A stretch of 64,000 nucleotides of DNA from Phlyctochytrium arcticum (GCA_025602905.1 JAHLKI010000006.1:682001-746000), one strand, 5' to 3'. Counted from the first letter of the stretch, positions 11,448 through 24,600 are shown. Translations and numbers: made by a program. The notes: generated from the sequence alone by a model not told the origin.

Positions 11448-14410
11448 ATGTCCGTGCGACATTCTACCCTCCCCACAGCGACTGCCATTGCTGCTGAAGG
11501 CGAATATCGCGATACGGTTGACCTTCCCGAGGACATTCACAAAATGTTACCGCAGCAACAGCAGCAGCACCTGAGAAACGAGGAAGAAGACTTGCTGGAT
11601 ATATCAAGCATCTCGCCACTAGTCAGCGAGCGGACCCGGCCAAGGTCCGCAAAATCAACGAACGGCGAGAAATTAGGAGCGTCATTCAAGAGACTGACTC
11701 GAACACATGCGGTGGTGAAGCGCTTCAAGGATGGTCTGAAAGGTTTGAATCCTTCATCTCGTTTCATTTAGGAACCGTGGTCTCATACCATGATTCGTGT
11801 CAGATCAGGAAGAAGGCAGCGAGTTTCCTTTTGAGCTGGATTTCACAAACGACACACAATCCGAACATCAGAATATGCCTCAACAGACTTTGTCGACGGC
11901 ACCAGTATGTTTATGCACCCGACGCTCCAGTATCATATGATTAATTACTGTTCTTAGGAGTCACAGAGTGTCCCCTCAATCAAAGTCTTAACCCCCCGTA
12001 GTCACGCTTGCACTAGCTTACCAAACTCCGTTGCTGAAGAGCACTACCCATCCCCGCCATCTGTGACCGTCGCTGTCGTGGAAGATTCGATATCCTTCAA
12101 GGAGAGCGCATCTCAGTCGCCGCCTCCACCCATACGGCGGCATTCTCGTTCTCACTATCGTTCACGCGATGGATCTCCCGATGTGCGGTTTAATGCAAGA
12201 GAAAGTACAGATGAATTCATAGCCTTGGATGTGAATTTGCCTATTGCTATAGAACAGAGCAGGAAGCAATCATCGAAATTGCGCAAGGGGAGCACACTTA
12301 GGCGGCCAAAAACAGTCAAGCGGCGAGAGGTAGGCGTATGACTCTCCCCGGAGACATCGCTAGAGAGCTCACCTCTGTTTGCAGGACCCTTCTCGAGATC
12401 CCTCTCCTTCGCCAAGCATGTCCTCTCTCCGCAGCCTTTCGCCCCACCCAAACTTCGCTGCTCCTCCACGTCGCGGCAGTACTGTGTACAGGAGTAAAAC
12501 ATCGCGATTCTATGAGCCTGCTAGTGTGCCGTTGACGCGGCGGCCCACTGGCTTATCTCGTCGACCGACAATAGTGGTGCGGGATACTGATGATCTGATA
12601 CAGGCATTTTCAGGCCACGTAGAGGGCCTGGAAGGCATCAGTGGAAGTGGTACAGCCTTTGAAGCGCCTAGCAACGGGGAGGGGTGGACAGTAAGTCAAT
12701 CCCCATACACCTGCAATATGAATCGCCTTATCTGAATCAATCCTGCCAGGTAGAAAGTCCAGATGAAAGTCAGGACGAAGAGTTTTTTGATGTCGATGAT
12801 TCTCGCTGGATTGACGATGAGCCTGATTTGAAGATAGAAAACCGCGAGCCGCTCTGCCGAGGGCTCACCAGTCGTCGAGTAAGCACCATATCTCGCCGCA
12901 CATCAATATACCCATCTTCCCATGCTGCATCTGTGGCTGCCACCCGTCGAGGAACATTGGCTAATGTCACGACTGCTCCAATAGCGAGAGGGCGAACCAC
13001 TTATCTTCATCCTGATACTCATCTTAAGACCGATGAGTGCCGCTCTAGACAACCTTCGGTAGACTGGAGTACCCGACGAGGATCGACAATATCTACCCGT
13101 TCTAGTCGCCGTCTAGCGAGTCCCTCACCACTACGTACCAGGACTACGTATAATCGCCGCAGGACCGTCGTCAAACGGGACATTTCCGCTCAGGACAATC
13201 GTGATGCGGATGATGCAGACGCAGACGACGAGGACCTGTTGTTTATGGATGCAGAAGAAAATGCTTGGATAGACGAATGCCTCGATCAGGAAGATGACAA
13301 CTCACTGGCGCAAGGAACGCCAAGACGAAGGACAACGGTCAAGCGCACGATTACCGTAAAGCAGCCTGGTACCACTCATCAAAAAGGCAAGTCCCGTCAG
13401 AAGCGGCTCAGGCGTCACCGCGACGCATCTGCCAACCCCATGAGTCGCCGCGCCACAATTCTAATCCCGCGCTCCTTCCTCGAGACTCTCGCTGCTCGGG
13501 CTGGTGAAACCATTGCTACTCTGGGCGAGGCGGCTCAAATTGCGGCAGCGCCCGTTGCAGTTGCGGGCGGAGGTGAGATGGCGGGATGGATGAGCACAGC
13601 TGGGGCGGTGGCTAAGGGTGTTGGGGGTGGTCTAGTTGGCAAGTTCGGTCGACGTAAGTCATGCATCTTGTTCTCTCGTCTTCGCTTTCGGACAATTCAT
13701 TTTTCTGCAGGTGGTACACAAAATCGCCTTACTACAACCTCAAGTCATTTCCAAAAATACACACCTCAATCCCTTCTGGCAACCGCTGCTGGAGCTCTGA
13801 CTGGAAACAACGGCGTAGCGGGAAATAAAGCCATGAAAGCGCTTAGCGCTGGATTGGGGGCTGCAGTGGAGGGCGGAATGGTTGCTGGAGTTGGCAGCTT
13901 GGTTGTGTCAGGTGTTGGTGAGTGCGGTCTAATTTGTTTACGCCTACTTTGGACGATATCTCATGCGTGCCTGTTTTAGCTGCTATGAACAAGGCCCGAA
14001 CAGACTCATTCGAGAGCAATAAACGGAGTTTGGGTTCATCACGCTCGAAACCAGACGATAGTGGCGAATGCATCGCGTCTTCTACCACTGTTACTACAAT
14101 TACTTCATCAGTTACAACAACAGCTGGAGCAACGGCGGCCGCTACAGCTTACATATCCCGTGCCGCTGAAGCCATTTCCCACCTCGGAACGCTCGCGCCA
14201 CTGCTGGGTTTACCTCAGAGCGTGATGGATATGGCTGAGACAGCTGGGATGGTCGGTACTGTCTTGGGAGGTTTGGATTCTGATTCTGATTCCGATAGTG
14301 AAAGTGAAAATGATGAGAAGGAAGACGGGCACTCCGAAGACAGTGCTGGAGAGGAAAGCGAGGACGATGAGAGTAGCGATGATGAACCCCCTGGTCCCGA
14401 TTCAAAGTGA
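11448..14410 (+). CDS. Unknown basic protein with repeated RRxS/T motifs and acidic tail
   Basis: No family recognised. Seven exons give an uninterrupted 871-aa frame: 11448..11742, 11804..11904, 11958..12329, 12385..12690, 12750..13653, 13711..13917 and 13980..14410; all introns are GT-AG and 53-62 nt. Residues 1-100 have a poly-Gln run and a basic stretch. The middle is low complexity and holds at least eight RR-x-S/T motifs (for example RRGSTV, SRRPTIV, RRTSIY, TRRGTL, TRRGSTI, PRRRTTV, SRRATI), the consensus for PKA and other basophilic kinases. Acidic patches (DADDADADDEDLLF) alternate with these. Towards the end is a Gly/Ala-rich hydrophobic region (GLGAAVEGGMVAGVGSLVV) that could touch membranes. 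The C-terminus is an Asp/Ser/Glu tract. It looks like a disordered phosphoprotein; function is unknown. Confidence 0.75.
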
Positions 14411-14717
14411 CCCAGCCGAGCCTAAACTCAAATAGATTGACCTTAGGTTTATTTACTTACCATAGATTTCAGTATAGATACCCCACTTGTACATACCTAA
14501 TTGCATATACGATGGTTACTCCACATCCGTTGCCATATGAGTTCATGCACCACCACTAAATTATCTTGTACCGGTTACTGTGGTATTCTGGTGGCAAGGT
14601 GGACATTGGTATGCCATAAGCTATTCCATATGGATTCCCTGAGAATGCTTTTCGGCTGCCATATAAATACAGACCCGAAGGATACTTCATAGCATGCATG
14701 TGGAAGTTCGATGCCAC

Positions 14718-14852
14718 CTGGCTGCCATAAATATAATGTCCGATAGCTTCCATAAGACCGCTTCTTTATGGTTACCACACGTGTCTGCCAGTGGCCAGCC
14801 ACACGACGCTTGCCTCATAGCGGAGTTCGGGCGGAGTTTTATGGCAGCCAGA
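14718..14852. repeat. Subterminal inverted repeat pair
   Basis: CTGGCTGCCATAAA at 14718-14731 returns as its exact reverse complement TTTATGGCAGCCAG near 14838-14852. It is the best conserved pair among the GCCATAA-type motifs at the left end of the transposon. Confidence 0.6.
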
Positions 14853-15179
14853 AGGCAAGCGCGTCTTCATGGCACTCTCGAGGCATTTCCTTCTGACATC
14901 CACAAGGATCTAAGTTTTATGTCCACCATGAGTTTTCTTTCGTCTCACATGATGCATTGCAAATCTGCAGTTCTGATGTCGTTGCAGTTCCCAAAGTCCA
15001 GAGTTGAATGTCCTGTCCTCCTCCCGTCTTCACGTTAAAAGACTTCCAGACTTCCAGACCACCTTGATTGACAACCGACACACACACAAATAATCTCCCT
15101 TCCATCTGACCACCTTTCGTTCCATCCTTACCAAATACTCCTTCACACTTCATAAACCTCCGCTCCTCACGTTCTGGGG

Positions 15180-18100
15180 ATGGAACTGGACTTATCCGGG
15201 GTCTCTGCCGTTGACGAGCAATTCCTGTCTTGCCGGGACGGTGGGAGGCCGATGTGCCTCGCCTGTGACAGAGACTACCCGACCATGGGCAACTTGAACC
15301 GCCATCTGGCAAGTGCCAAGCACAAAGAAAACGTGCGAATCGAGTTGGAGCTGCGTGAGATTCCAGACCCGATCGCACATGAGGAGCCGATAGAAGAGTT
15401 CATCAACTTGCATCCACCATTTGACCACAACATTCCGGATTGTCCACCCGTGCATTGGGCTCACATTATGGGAGCAGTTGGCAGCAATCAACCCTCAATT
15501 CTGTCATCAAGCAAGTCGAGTTTTCACCATCCTGCGGAAGATGACCCGGCTTGCGGATTTGATAATTCCTCCTGGATATCCGAGGACGACTCTTCTGTCA
15601 ATAGTGATGAATCATATGACCAAGACTTAGTTGATGAGCAGCGGAGGTCAAGACGGAATAACCACCAAGAGGCTGGCTGGGAGCCATTTGGATCAAAAAG
15701 CATGTTTTTTGCATGTCTTATATGCAATCTACTTCGAAACCGCATCTCCACCGCAACTCTCAAATTTTTATGGTGGATCATGAAGGAACTTGGTTGCGAA
15801 CTTCCCAGCTTTCATCTCGTCAAGAGGAAGCAAAGTCAACTTTTCGAACGTCTTGGCAAGTTGTCGGAGCGAAAGGAGTCAGCTAGAGACCGGAAGATTT
15901 TCTATGTCCGTAACATACCGAGATTGCTGCAAAGGGTAGGAGAGAAATCTACTTTACATTGCCGTCCATCTGAAATGCTAACAGATGTATTTAGGAGTTT
16001 GCCAACCCGAAGATCTCGAATCAGTTGGTTACATATCCCGATGATTCGCCGCAGATTGTCAGCGAGATGTGGCATGGCGGAAAATGGCGAACTGCAACTC
16101 AATTTCTGGCACCAATGGCCAAAACGATACTTGGGTGTTTCTGGATTGGGGATTTCGTTGAAAGCAATGGACAAGTGGGACTTGTCGTACGATTTGTCAG
16201 GCGGGGGGGAGACGCATTATATGCCTATGTTCACCCAATTGTGGATCAGATCTTGGATGCGGATATCATACAACTTTGGGATGTTGAGTCACTCAACCAG
16301 TGTCCCCTACCAGCCATACATTTGGTCGTGAAAAATCGTCAACGGATGCACATCACTTCGGCATGGCCATTTCTACTGGACGCTACCCTTCTGCAGAGAG
16401 TGTCGGAGTTGAAAGCTCGAGCGGGTCATCTTCGCGTTCTTGTCGCGCCCTTGATTTTGTTTTGTGATGATTTGTCTGGAGCCAGAAGCAAGCGGTATAA
16501 CCCTCACATCAACTGGGCACTTCAGTTTGCAGGACTCCCCTTCAAAAGTCAGCAAGAAGATTACAATATCCATCTCATCACAGTTTCGGATCAAGTGGAG
16601 GGTGTTGAGATGGGGGCAGAGTTGGTGAAGCAGATAACCGAACAAGCCGAGAAAGGGGTTCAAGTTTATTCCGCAACTTTGCAAGAGGAGGTGCTGGTAG
16701 TGAGTCCTGTCATGGCCATACTGGGTGACAACCCTATGCATTCGGAATTGGGGGCACACATTGGACTGAAAGGAAATTTCCCATGCCGTTTCTGTGACGC
16801 GAGCGCGTCCTTCGATTCCGCTGCGGCTTTGGAACGATTTGTTACTGTTGGCCGCCCGCGAAACCCGGATTCCACTCGTATGCAGCTTTTGCAATATATG
16901 CACCTTGCGGCAATGTCAGGAGCGAAGACCCAAACGCGGAAGATGCAGACGGACTCTGGGATCAAATGCTCACGACAGGAAGTCCTATTAACCAAATTGT
17001 ATGAATTCGCCAAATCCAAGCCGACACAGCATCAAAGAGATCAGCATATCGCATCGCTTGGGGACCCAGCGAACTTCATTACCCCACTTTTCCAACTAGC
17101 CGACTTCAACGTCCACGAAGACTTGGCAGTCGACACCCTACACACAGTACTCCTCGGAGTAACCAAGTACCTCACCCGGCATAGCCTCCAAGCGGTCAAG
17201 GCCAATAAGAATAATGAGACCATTCTGGAAGCTCGCATGCGATCGGCTGACACTTCCACATGTTTCCCAAGGCCACTCGCTGTTCGGAACGTCCTGAAGT
17301 ACACGAACTCGCTGGTTGGGAAGGATTTCCGGCACTTCGTTCAGCTCGCTCCATTCTTTTTGGAAGGTCTGGTTCCTCCTGTAGAGCTGCGGATGTGGTT
17401 GGCCTTGGCCCGAATGACTCGGTTGATTTACCAGCGGTCATTCTATACCCAACAGCATGTGATTGACGTCGCGGAAGCCATCCAACAATTCTTGGCTTGT
17501 GCCGTCAACCACTCTCCACGATGGTTAAATAAACCAAAGTTCCACATACTTCTCCACATCCCCCGATGTATGCAGCTGTTCGGTCCACCGGTGCTAGTAG
17601 CTGTGGAAAGATTCGAAGCCAACAATTCCGTCATCCGTCTCAGCTCTTGCCTATCCAACCGTCAGTCACCCTCTCGAGATATCTGCGAAACATTCGAACG
17701 ATTTAGCCTGCTAAGGCATATTGTCTCAGGAGGGTTTTGGCAGAGCGGATCCGGATGGATATGTGCCCAGGTGCATGTATTGGGCATGGGACAAACCAGA
17801 GAAGTTCGCAAAATTTTAGACTGTTCACAGCAGCACGAAGAACCTTTCCTGGGGCAAAGGATGCGAAACAATGGTCGGTCAGATGGGATGTGGCAGAAAC
17901 GCGCATGTTCTGGAAGTCATCTTTTACCAGACGTCTCGCTTGTGCACAAGCATCAGTCCGTGCGTGGATCTCTTGGAGAAAAGATCCGTGTGGGCTCATA
18001 CGCTTGTACCAACGACAGACTCCTCCACAAAATCGTAGAAATTGTTTGCACCGATACCAACATTTTCATCATTGGCACCGCGGCTACAATGACCAACGAA

Positions 18101-18529
18101 ACCTATTTGAATTGCCCAGTATTCAATGAGGATAAAGCCCTGAGGATCATCCAGAGTACGACTTTGATAGGCCCGGTGAATGTTCAGCATGCTTGTGGGC
18201 AAGGATGCGTGGCCTCGAACACCCGGCAACAGCGAATGGAAAGGGAGCTGGTAGCCTCCTCAACGTTCGTGCCAGAGATCAGACATGCCAACGATGACCG
18301 AATAGCCCTCAACATATTCTGTCATTACACGTCTTGGATCCATGACATCTTCCCCACCACCATCAACGCCGCAGACTTCCAAGTCGACGTTAATAGGGCC
18401 TATCAAAATTACGTCTTGGAACGTGCGATAGCACCGCCCAGTCGAGCAGGCAGCACTGGTGGAGCTCGTCAGCGCGGCCAACGCGCGTCATCCGTTGCCT
18501 CGGGATGGACGAACAACACATTTATCTGA
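15180..18529 (+). CDS. Plavaka-like transposase with C2H2 zinc finger
   Basis: Predicted DDE-type transposase of about 1096 aa. Exons 15180..15935 and 15995..18529 are joined in phase 0 by a 59-nt intron (GTAGGA...TTTAG), which removes the apparent frame break. Near the N-terminus is one C2H2 finger (CLACDRDYPTMGNLNRHLAS, then AKH) that probably binds the element ends. The second exon has the conserved core seen in fungal Plavaka/CACTA-type proteins: WRTATQFL, then LFCDDLSGARSKRYNPHINW with acidic candidate catalytic residues, a cysteine pair in FPCRFCD, and the late block SNRQSPSRDICETF followed by SGGFW. The reading frame is otherwise unbroken, so the element could be recent. Assignment to Plavaka rests on memory of the family and was not searched; another CACTA-related lineage is possible. 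Confidence 0.65.
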
Positions 18530-18877
18530 GAACTTCCTCGTCATCAAGGCGGCCGAGCTGAACTTTTGTCAAAAATGTGAGTTTTGTTGCCCGCCAAATG
18601 ACCCAAATGACGCAACTCATTTCGTCTTTCGATCCAATCTTCCTAGACACAACCACTTCCATCAACACACGAACAAGGACCGCATCATAGCTATTATTAT
18701 TACTCATATTTATTGTCATCGTTGTTCCGTCAAAGTGACCTAAATGCGAAAAACGTGAACCATCGTTCGGACAGTCTGTTGTGGAATATGAAATCTTATT
18801 TTTTGTCGTCATCATCACTCCGTCAATGCTGTGAAATTTTAGGTGACAAGGACGAAACACTTCGACTCTCCCGCTGA

Positions 18878-18885
18878 TATAAAAA
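18878..18885 (+). promoter_or_regulatory. TATA box of the transposon's second gene
   Basis: TATAAAAA lies 72 nt upstream of the ATG at 18957, at a spacing that suits a TATA-driven transcript starting about 30 nt downstream. It implies that the companion gene has its own promoter inside the element. Confidence 0.55.
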
Positions 18886-18956
18886 GGTGAGTCTGGCCAC
18901 GTCCCTTGTATAGATCAGATACTGCCAACTAAAATTACAACCCTTCATCTCAAAAC

Positions 18957-20190
18957 ATGTCTCAACACAACATCAACGATCCCTACTTTTACACGACAGG
19001 CGGACTTGGTCCAGATGGACAGCCCAACAGTCCCAGAGCACCAGGCACCTACAACGCTTCACTCAATGGCCCGCACGGCCCAATCCACATGCAGCCACCT
19101 GCAGGGCAGGGGGCTCAACAAGGCCGTCACTTTTACCCACCCAATCAACACCCGCAGGGGCCGGCCCAAGGACAAACAGCAGCAGATAGCCGACGGCTAG
19201 AGGCGGAGCGGGCCGCCCAGCAATTTGGAGCTATGAATGCCGGCAATGGTCAAGGCCTTGGTCCCCTGTGGCCACCGCAAGGTCCCTCTCCCAGGCAAGG
19301 TCGGCAAATCGACCACACCATTCCACCCCCTGGCCCGGTCTTGCCCGCCAATGACGAACTGATGGTTCGGAAAGTCGCAGAGGACCCGGAGGACATCGCA
19401 TTCGTCCGCGATTATATCACGGTCAGTACCTCTTCAATTTGTTTGACCTTAGGACATACAGCTCACTTCTTCTCCGTCATAACAGTGGCCAGAAAAATTC
19501 CAAAGAGCATACAACGCGGTACGGCTACGCCAGCTTGGAAGTCAATCAGGCCAGGGAACCAGCGGTGACGGGTCAGGTCCTCCCACTCTCAGTGCCGCGG
19601 TCTTGAAGGGCATCAAGAAGGTCTGTGCCGAGCGAGCCCTTTCCAGTATCTGCCTGGACTACGTCAATCCGATTCCTCCGGTCATCAAGACCCTGGTTGA
19701 AGAAGGCTACGAAAGCAGCCGATACCTCAAGCAAGGAAAGACGGGGCGGGAGACAAAGGCAGAAATAGGTCTCGCCTACTCCAGCACGAAGTCGGGAATG
19801 AGGAAACGGCTTGTTGGCCACGTCGGAGCGGTGCACAAGCCGGAGCTCAACGCTTTCTCTACCCACCTCTTCCAACGTCGAACCGTTGACCGTGTCAACT
19901 ATCGTCACTTCCGCCGGGCTGCATTACTTCGGGATTACCGCGACCGCTTCCCTAAGGTGACAGGGCGTCGTTTCTGGGAGAATATCACCAAGGAACTGAA
20001 GCGTTTGCATGCCTTGCCCGACAAGGGTGTTCATGATTTGGACGCGCTTGTGGCTGCAGATCGTGCCGAGTACCAGGAGGTTCCCCAGCATAAGGATCGC
20101 TTTGTGGCTCAGAATGAGGACTTGAGTGACGGAGCGGGGGACGACGGGGACAACGGAGAAGACGAAGGGTCTGGTAGTGACGATGTCTAG
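18957..20190 (+). CDS. Second protein of the Plavaka-like transposon, function unknown
   Basis: Exons 18957..19421 and 19486..20190 (phase 0, intron GTCAGT...AACAG), 389 aa. No family recognised. Residues 1-140 are Pro/Gln/Gly-rich and probably disordered. The rest looks folded: helical and basic, with alternating Arg/Lys (for example GMRKRLVGHVGAVHKPELNA and FRRAALLRDYRDRFPKVTGR), then an acidic Asp/Glu/Gly tail. It follows the transposase on the same strand with a 427-nt gap holding its own TATA box, and lies inside the GCCATAA-bearing ends, so it most likely travels with the element. A DNA-binding accessory role is inference only. Confidence 0.7.
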
Positions 20191-20579
20191 TTCTATATAG
20201 ATCGCGGTAGCCTGTAGGAGTAGCGGTCCTGAGTAGCGTAGCCGCCAGATGATTTCTTTATTGCCCGATAATATACATTTTTATGACCGAGTTATATCAA
20301 CTATAAGTTCTTCCGCTCATTTGGATTTGCCTGCCGTTCGTCGTTCTTGAACATTTTCCATACGCCATCCTTATGGTGGGCAAGAGGAAGCCATAAGTAT
20401 GTGTGGCGGGCCGCATAGACTGCTATACTATTGCTTGGTGGATGCCACAAGTGCAAGCTATGTAGTATTCCACCCTATGCATTTCGTTCGAAAGCCATAT
20501 AGCTTTGACTATAGGCATCCATGTAGCGTTCCATCAGTATGCCATAAAGAAAATCTTGCGGCCACTACATGGCCCATAG

Positions 20580-21588
20580 TTGGGCGTGTACGAACCAGAA
20601 ACCGGATTCGTGTCTGCCCACCGACTCTTCCAGATTGCTAAAGAGAGAGGACTTTCCGTTAAATTGAAAGATGTGCAAAGATTTGTGGGAAAGCAGCAGG
20701 TGGCACAGTTACATACTCAACCGCGAAAGGAAAAGGACTTTCTCCATATTGTAAGTCCTGCCTTGGATAGTATTTGGCAAGCGGACTTGATAGACTTACC
20801 GACAGTAGCCAAAAGTAACAATGGGTATCGGTATATTCTAACGATTGTGGATGTCTATAGTCGATTTGCTTTTTGCATTAGTTTAAAGAACAAGACTGGA
20901 AAAGCCGTCGCCAGAGCGTTTGAAGAACTTTTCAAAAAAGGTCGGATTCCCAAAAATCTTACCACGGATGCGGGACCCGAGTTTCTTAACGTTGAGATGA
21001 AGAAGGTGTTGAATAAGTACAATGTCAATCAGTTCTCGGCACAGGCAGGAGACCATAATCGTTTAGGAATTATTGAACGTTTTAATCGTACCTTGAAAAC
21101 ATATCTTGCCCGGTTTTTCACCGCAACAAATCAAAAAGGTTATGTTAATTCCTTACCCCTTTTTGTTAAATTACAACAATCAAGTTCATAGTACAATTGA
21201 CAGAAAACCGGCGAATGTCAAGAATGGAGACATCACGGACAGTATGGAACAAAGTGACAGCGCGCTAGACAGATTCGAGTCTTTGCAAATAGGTGATATT
21301 GTGCGAGTTCAACTAGAACGAAATGTTTTTTCCAAGGGATATATTCCACGGTACAGTAAAGAGACATACATAATTGGCGGAATCACTGGCTATGCTTTTG
21401 AACTATACTCCCTCACTGGAGAATTGCAAAAGAAAACATACAAGCCTTATCAGTTACTCAAAGTACAATTTATTGAAAGAACCCCAGCAGGGGTAAAAGA
21501 AATTGCTACTCTACGTGCTGCAGATGTGGTTTTTGCCCCTGCAAAACGAACTACTATTCCGAATCGCCGATATGCTGACGGTGCTTGA
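20580..21588 (+). pseudogene. Polinton-type integrase, 5' partial, one frameshift
   Basis: Retroviral-like (rve) integrase that would join element ends to target DNA. The visible frame starts without ATG at the transposon boundary, so the N-terminus is cut or lies outside. The DDE core is visible: IWQADLIDL, then LTTDAGPEF and HNRLGIIERFNRTLK, giving D, D and E in order. The frame changes at 21168-21170, where one extra A in AAA separates LPLF from the block beginning NYNNQVHSTI; the C-terminal part (to 21588) keeps a small beta-rich domain with GDIVRVQLERNVFSKGY, as in Polinton integrases. Whether the slip is real or an assembly error cannot be told here. It is immediately followed by the polymerase gene on the same strand. 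Confidence 0.78.
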
Positions 21589-21608
21589 ATGCAACCAATT
21601 CTTCCAAC

Positions 21609-21637
21609 CCTCCGAAGGCTCCGGAGGCTATGGAGGG
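21609..21637. repeat. GC-rich hairpin-like module, copy 1
   Basis: A short GC-rich block with nested CTCCGGAG-type palindromes inside A+T-rich DNA, read in frame as PPKAPEAMEG at the start of the polymerase frame. Copies 2 and 3 are at 24259 and 28111. Confidence 0.6.
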
Positions 21638-24600
21638 TATCGCGGATTTGGGCTGTTACGAAAGATTATTCATGACCCGTAAGAATTTTCTCACACATCG
21701 TAATCGTCTGTGTACGCTGCGGGTAAAAATAATACTATATAACAAGGTAACTTGTACAAAGGATAAGCCTTGTGCAATTACAACGATGGTCAAGTATATT
21801 AATCCATTCACCAATCGGCAGATTGAAGAAGGCACTAGAACCTTTCGCAATGTCAGAAAACGCATCCGTGAAAGCGCAAACCCTTTGATTGCTTTGCGAA
21901 ACTATGTGAAACCAGCCAGAAAGAAGAGAAAATCTGCACCGGCTTCCCAACCGCTACAACAGGAACAGCAGCAAACGCAACCGCAGCAGCAACCGCAAAA
22001 CTTGCCGGATGCTCGACTAATGGCGCGACAAATTTACAATGCCGAGCATGCTCAAGAGGCTTTACGGAAAATGGCTGCTTTGACTGCCTATCGAAAGGAA
22101 AAGGAATCCGTCCATAACCGTCGACTGGCAAATAAGGGATTCAACATCTTCGAATTTCCGTACTTGAACGAGGCTGACATTGTCAAACGTATCAAAGCCG
22201 GTGTTCACGACTCTAGCACCATGGCGTACAAAGTAAACTTTTCGTCTGCCTACATGCTAAAGAACATTCAGCCTGCCGACCAGAACAATCAATACAAGAT
22301 TTATCATCCCAATTCTAACGTGGAAGTGTTCAAAAATCCTGTTGTCGTAAAAGACCTTGCCGGGTTTTACGCTGCTACTGAAAACTATTAGAGTACATCA
22401 GAAGTCTATCTGACAAAATTCCCAGACCCGATACTAAATGGACATTTGTGAAACTGCATGATGTATATGTTTATCGAACGAATCTTGATTTTCGTCTTGG
22501 AGCAAACATTGAACTACCAAAATTCATTCTGGAAAGTAAATCAGTCGCTTCATTCAAGAAAATTGCACACAACTTATGCTTTTGGGCTTGTTTGGCTGCT
22601 GGTTTGGATACCTCCAAAAGTAAGGATTTTGACCGGTACACAGCAAAGGCAAAAACGCTTTGGTGTGCCTTTTACAAAAAGAAGAAATTTGACGAAGGGT
22701 ACGCGGGATTTCAATATGACGATATTCCAAAGGTGGAAGGACTTTTGATTGTCGCATCAATGTTTACGAACTTTACGAAAATAGAACCTGTCGATTGCTT
22801 CGAACTCCAGAGCGAAAAGATGGCGTTGAAATCAACGTGAATTTATATACGAATGAAGCAGGTGAACACCACTTTTCGTTCATTACCAAGAAGAATGTCT
22901 TTGCCAATTCCTATATTTGTGATTCCTGCGATGCCATCTTTGAGGACTCTAGAAACTTGATGCGACATTACAAAGAATGCTCTCTTCAATCGCGAATTGA
23001 ATTTCCAGGTGGTTTCTATGCGACTTGCACGCCTGTCTTGAGAGAACTAAGAAACTTGGGTATTCAAATTCCCTACACGGATTACCCCTTTTTTATTGGT
23101 TTTGATACTGAAACTTACAACTTGCAAGATTTTAAAACGCCTGTCAACGGTGAAAAACTGACAATAGATGCGCAATTGGAACTTATGTCAATTTCATTCA
23201 CAACTTGCTTTAAAGGCGTCATTGGTGAACCTGCGTTTGTTTCAATTGCCGATGAACTGGGAAGGACACTGTCCACACAGGAGGTTCTCCAAAAAGCGGT
23301 TCACGTTATGACTTATTCTCGTGAAGAGCCGCTGTCGACGATTTATCAGCATTTTGAACAAGTTTTCAAGTCTATTCACAACCATCCGGATATCGATGAT
23401 AAAGGAAAGGGGCGACTTTGTTCACGTTTGATTGATTGGATTGAAGAGGTGCCTGTTTATGGGTTCAAATCGTCGTCGTTCGACATGAACGTTCTCAAAC
23501 ACCATCTTGCTAACGCTTTACAAGAATTTGCCAAACCTCGGCGATTGATGTCCAAAGTTGAAAAGGCATACGAGAAGGAGGTGTTTCGTACTCATGGAAA
23601 GGATAAAGTACGTTGCGGTGCTGCAAAAATATCAATCAACATAGGAAGTAGCAAACCCGTTGAGCCAGATTTTGCAATTCCCGATGAACACTTGATTATT
23701 GAAGTTCAAGGATGTTATTGGCATGGATGTCCCAAATGTTACAAACCTGAAGACATCAACCAACGATATGGAGATGTTACTTTTGGCGAGTTGTATCGCA
23801 GAACACAATGGAGGAAAACTCAATTGGAGAACTTGGGATGGACTGTTCAGGAAGTATGGGTTTGTGAGTGGTTGGAAGCCGAAAAGGCAAAAGGAAACCA
23901 AATCTCTACCATTACAGGCATTATCAAGTCGGGAAACTCTTACCGGTCACTTAACAATGGCAACTTTCATTTCAAAGACATCAAGGCATTCCTGGACCCA
24001 GGGGCATCGCTGGACAAATTCATCAAAATTTATGATTGCTCTCTCCAGAAAATGAACTTTCCTCATGGATTGACAAGTGATTTGAACAAGTTTATCGCGC
24101 AAAATCCTGAATATAAAGAACTTTGGCAGAATGGGGGAGTCGCTGAACTTTTGCGAGCCATTCCCATTAAAGACATCGCCCGGGATTGGTACACAGATTT
24201 GTCTGGACAAGTTACTATTTCAGAGGCGGACTTTGAAAGATTGAGAAATTCTTGGAACCCTTCGGAGGCTCCAGAGGCTATGGAGGAAACGATTGTCACA
24301 ATCCTTGACTATTTACGGATATACAACAACGTTGACGTTGTGCCCATGTGTGAGGCAATATTCAAGCATCATGCCTACTTCCACGAAATGGGCGTTGATA
24401 TTCACAAAGATTGCATCTCTCTTCCTGGGGCTGCAAACCTTATTCTCTTTAATGGACTGCCTAATCAACCCGAAACACAAGTTCCGCATTCATTTGCATT
24501 GTGGAAAGAAGAAGATGCTGATGTTTACCAGGACTTTTGCAAGGGTGCCATGCAAGGTGGTCCATCGATTGTATTCTGCCATTACGCCAAGGTCGGAGAA

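Larger units (their letters stand above)
14531..20579 (+). mobile_element. Plavaka/CACTA-like DNA transposon (approximate limits)
   Basis: The element holds two genes on the same strand, a large zinc-finger transposase (15180-18529) and an unknown companion (18957-20190). Both flanks carry many copies of a short GCCATA(A/T) motif in both orientations: left at about 14531, 14612, 14657, 14723 and 14839 (inverse); right at about 20389, 20494 and 20540. Such subterminal repeat clusters are typical of CACTA-type elements. Exact terminal inverted repeats and a target duplication were not found, so the limits are estimates. The right side abuts the Polinton-like integrase frame. The 14411-14530 and 18530-18877 stretches show nothing further. 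Confidence 0.6.

Noticed and set aside
15936..16331. Apparent frameshift between two overlapping transposase frames
   Set aside because: A 59-nt GT-AG intron (15936-15994) with matching phase joins the frames.
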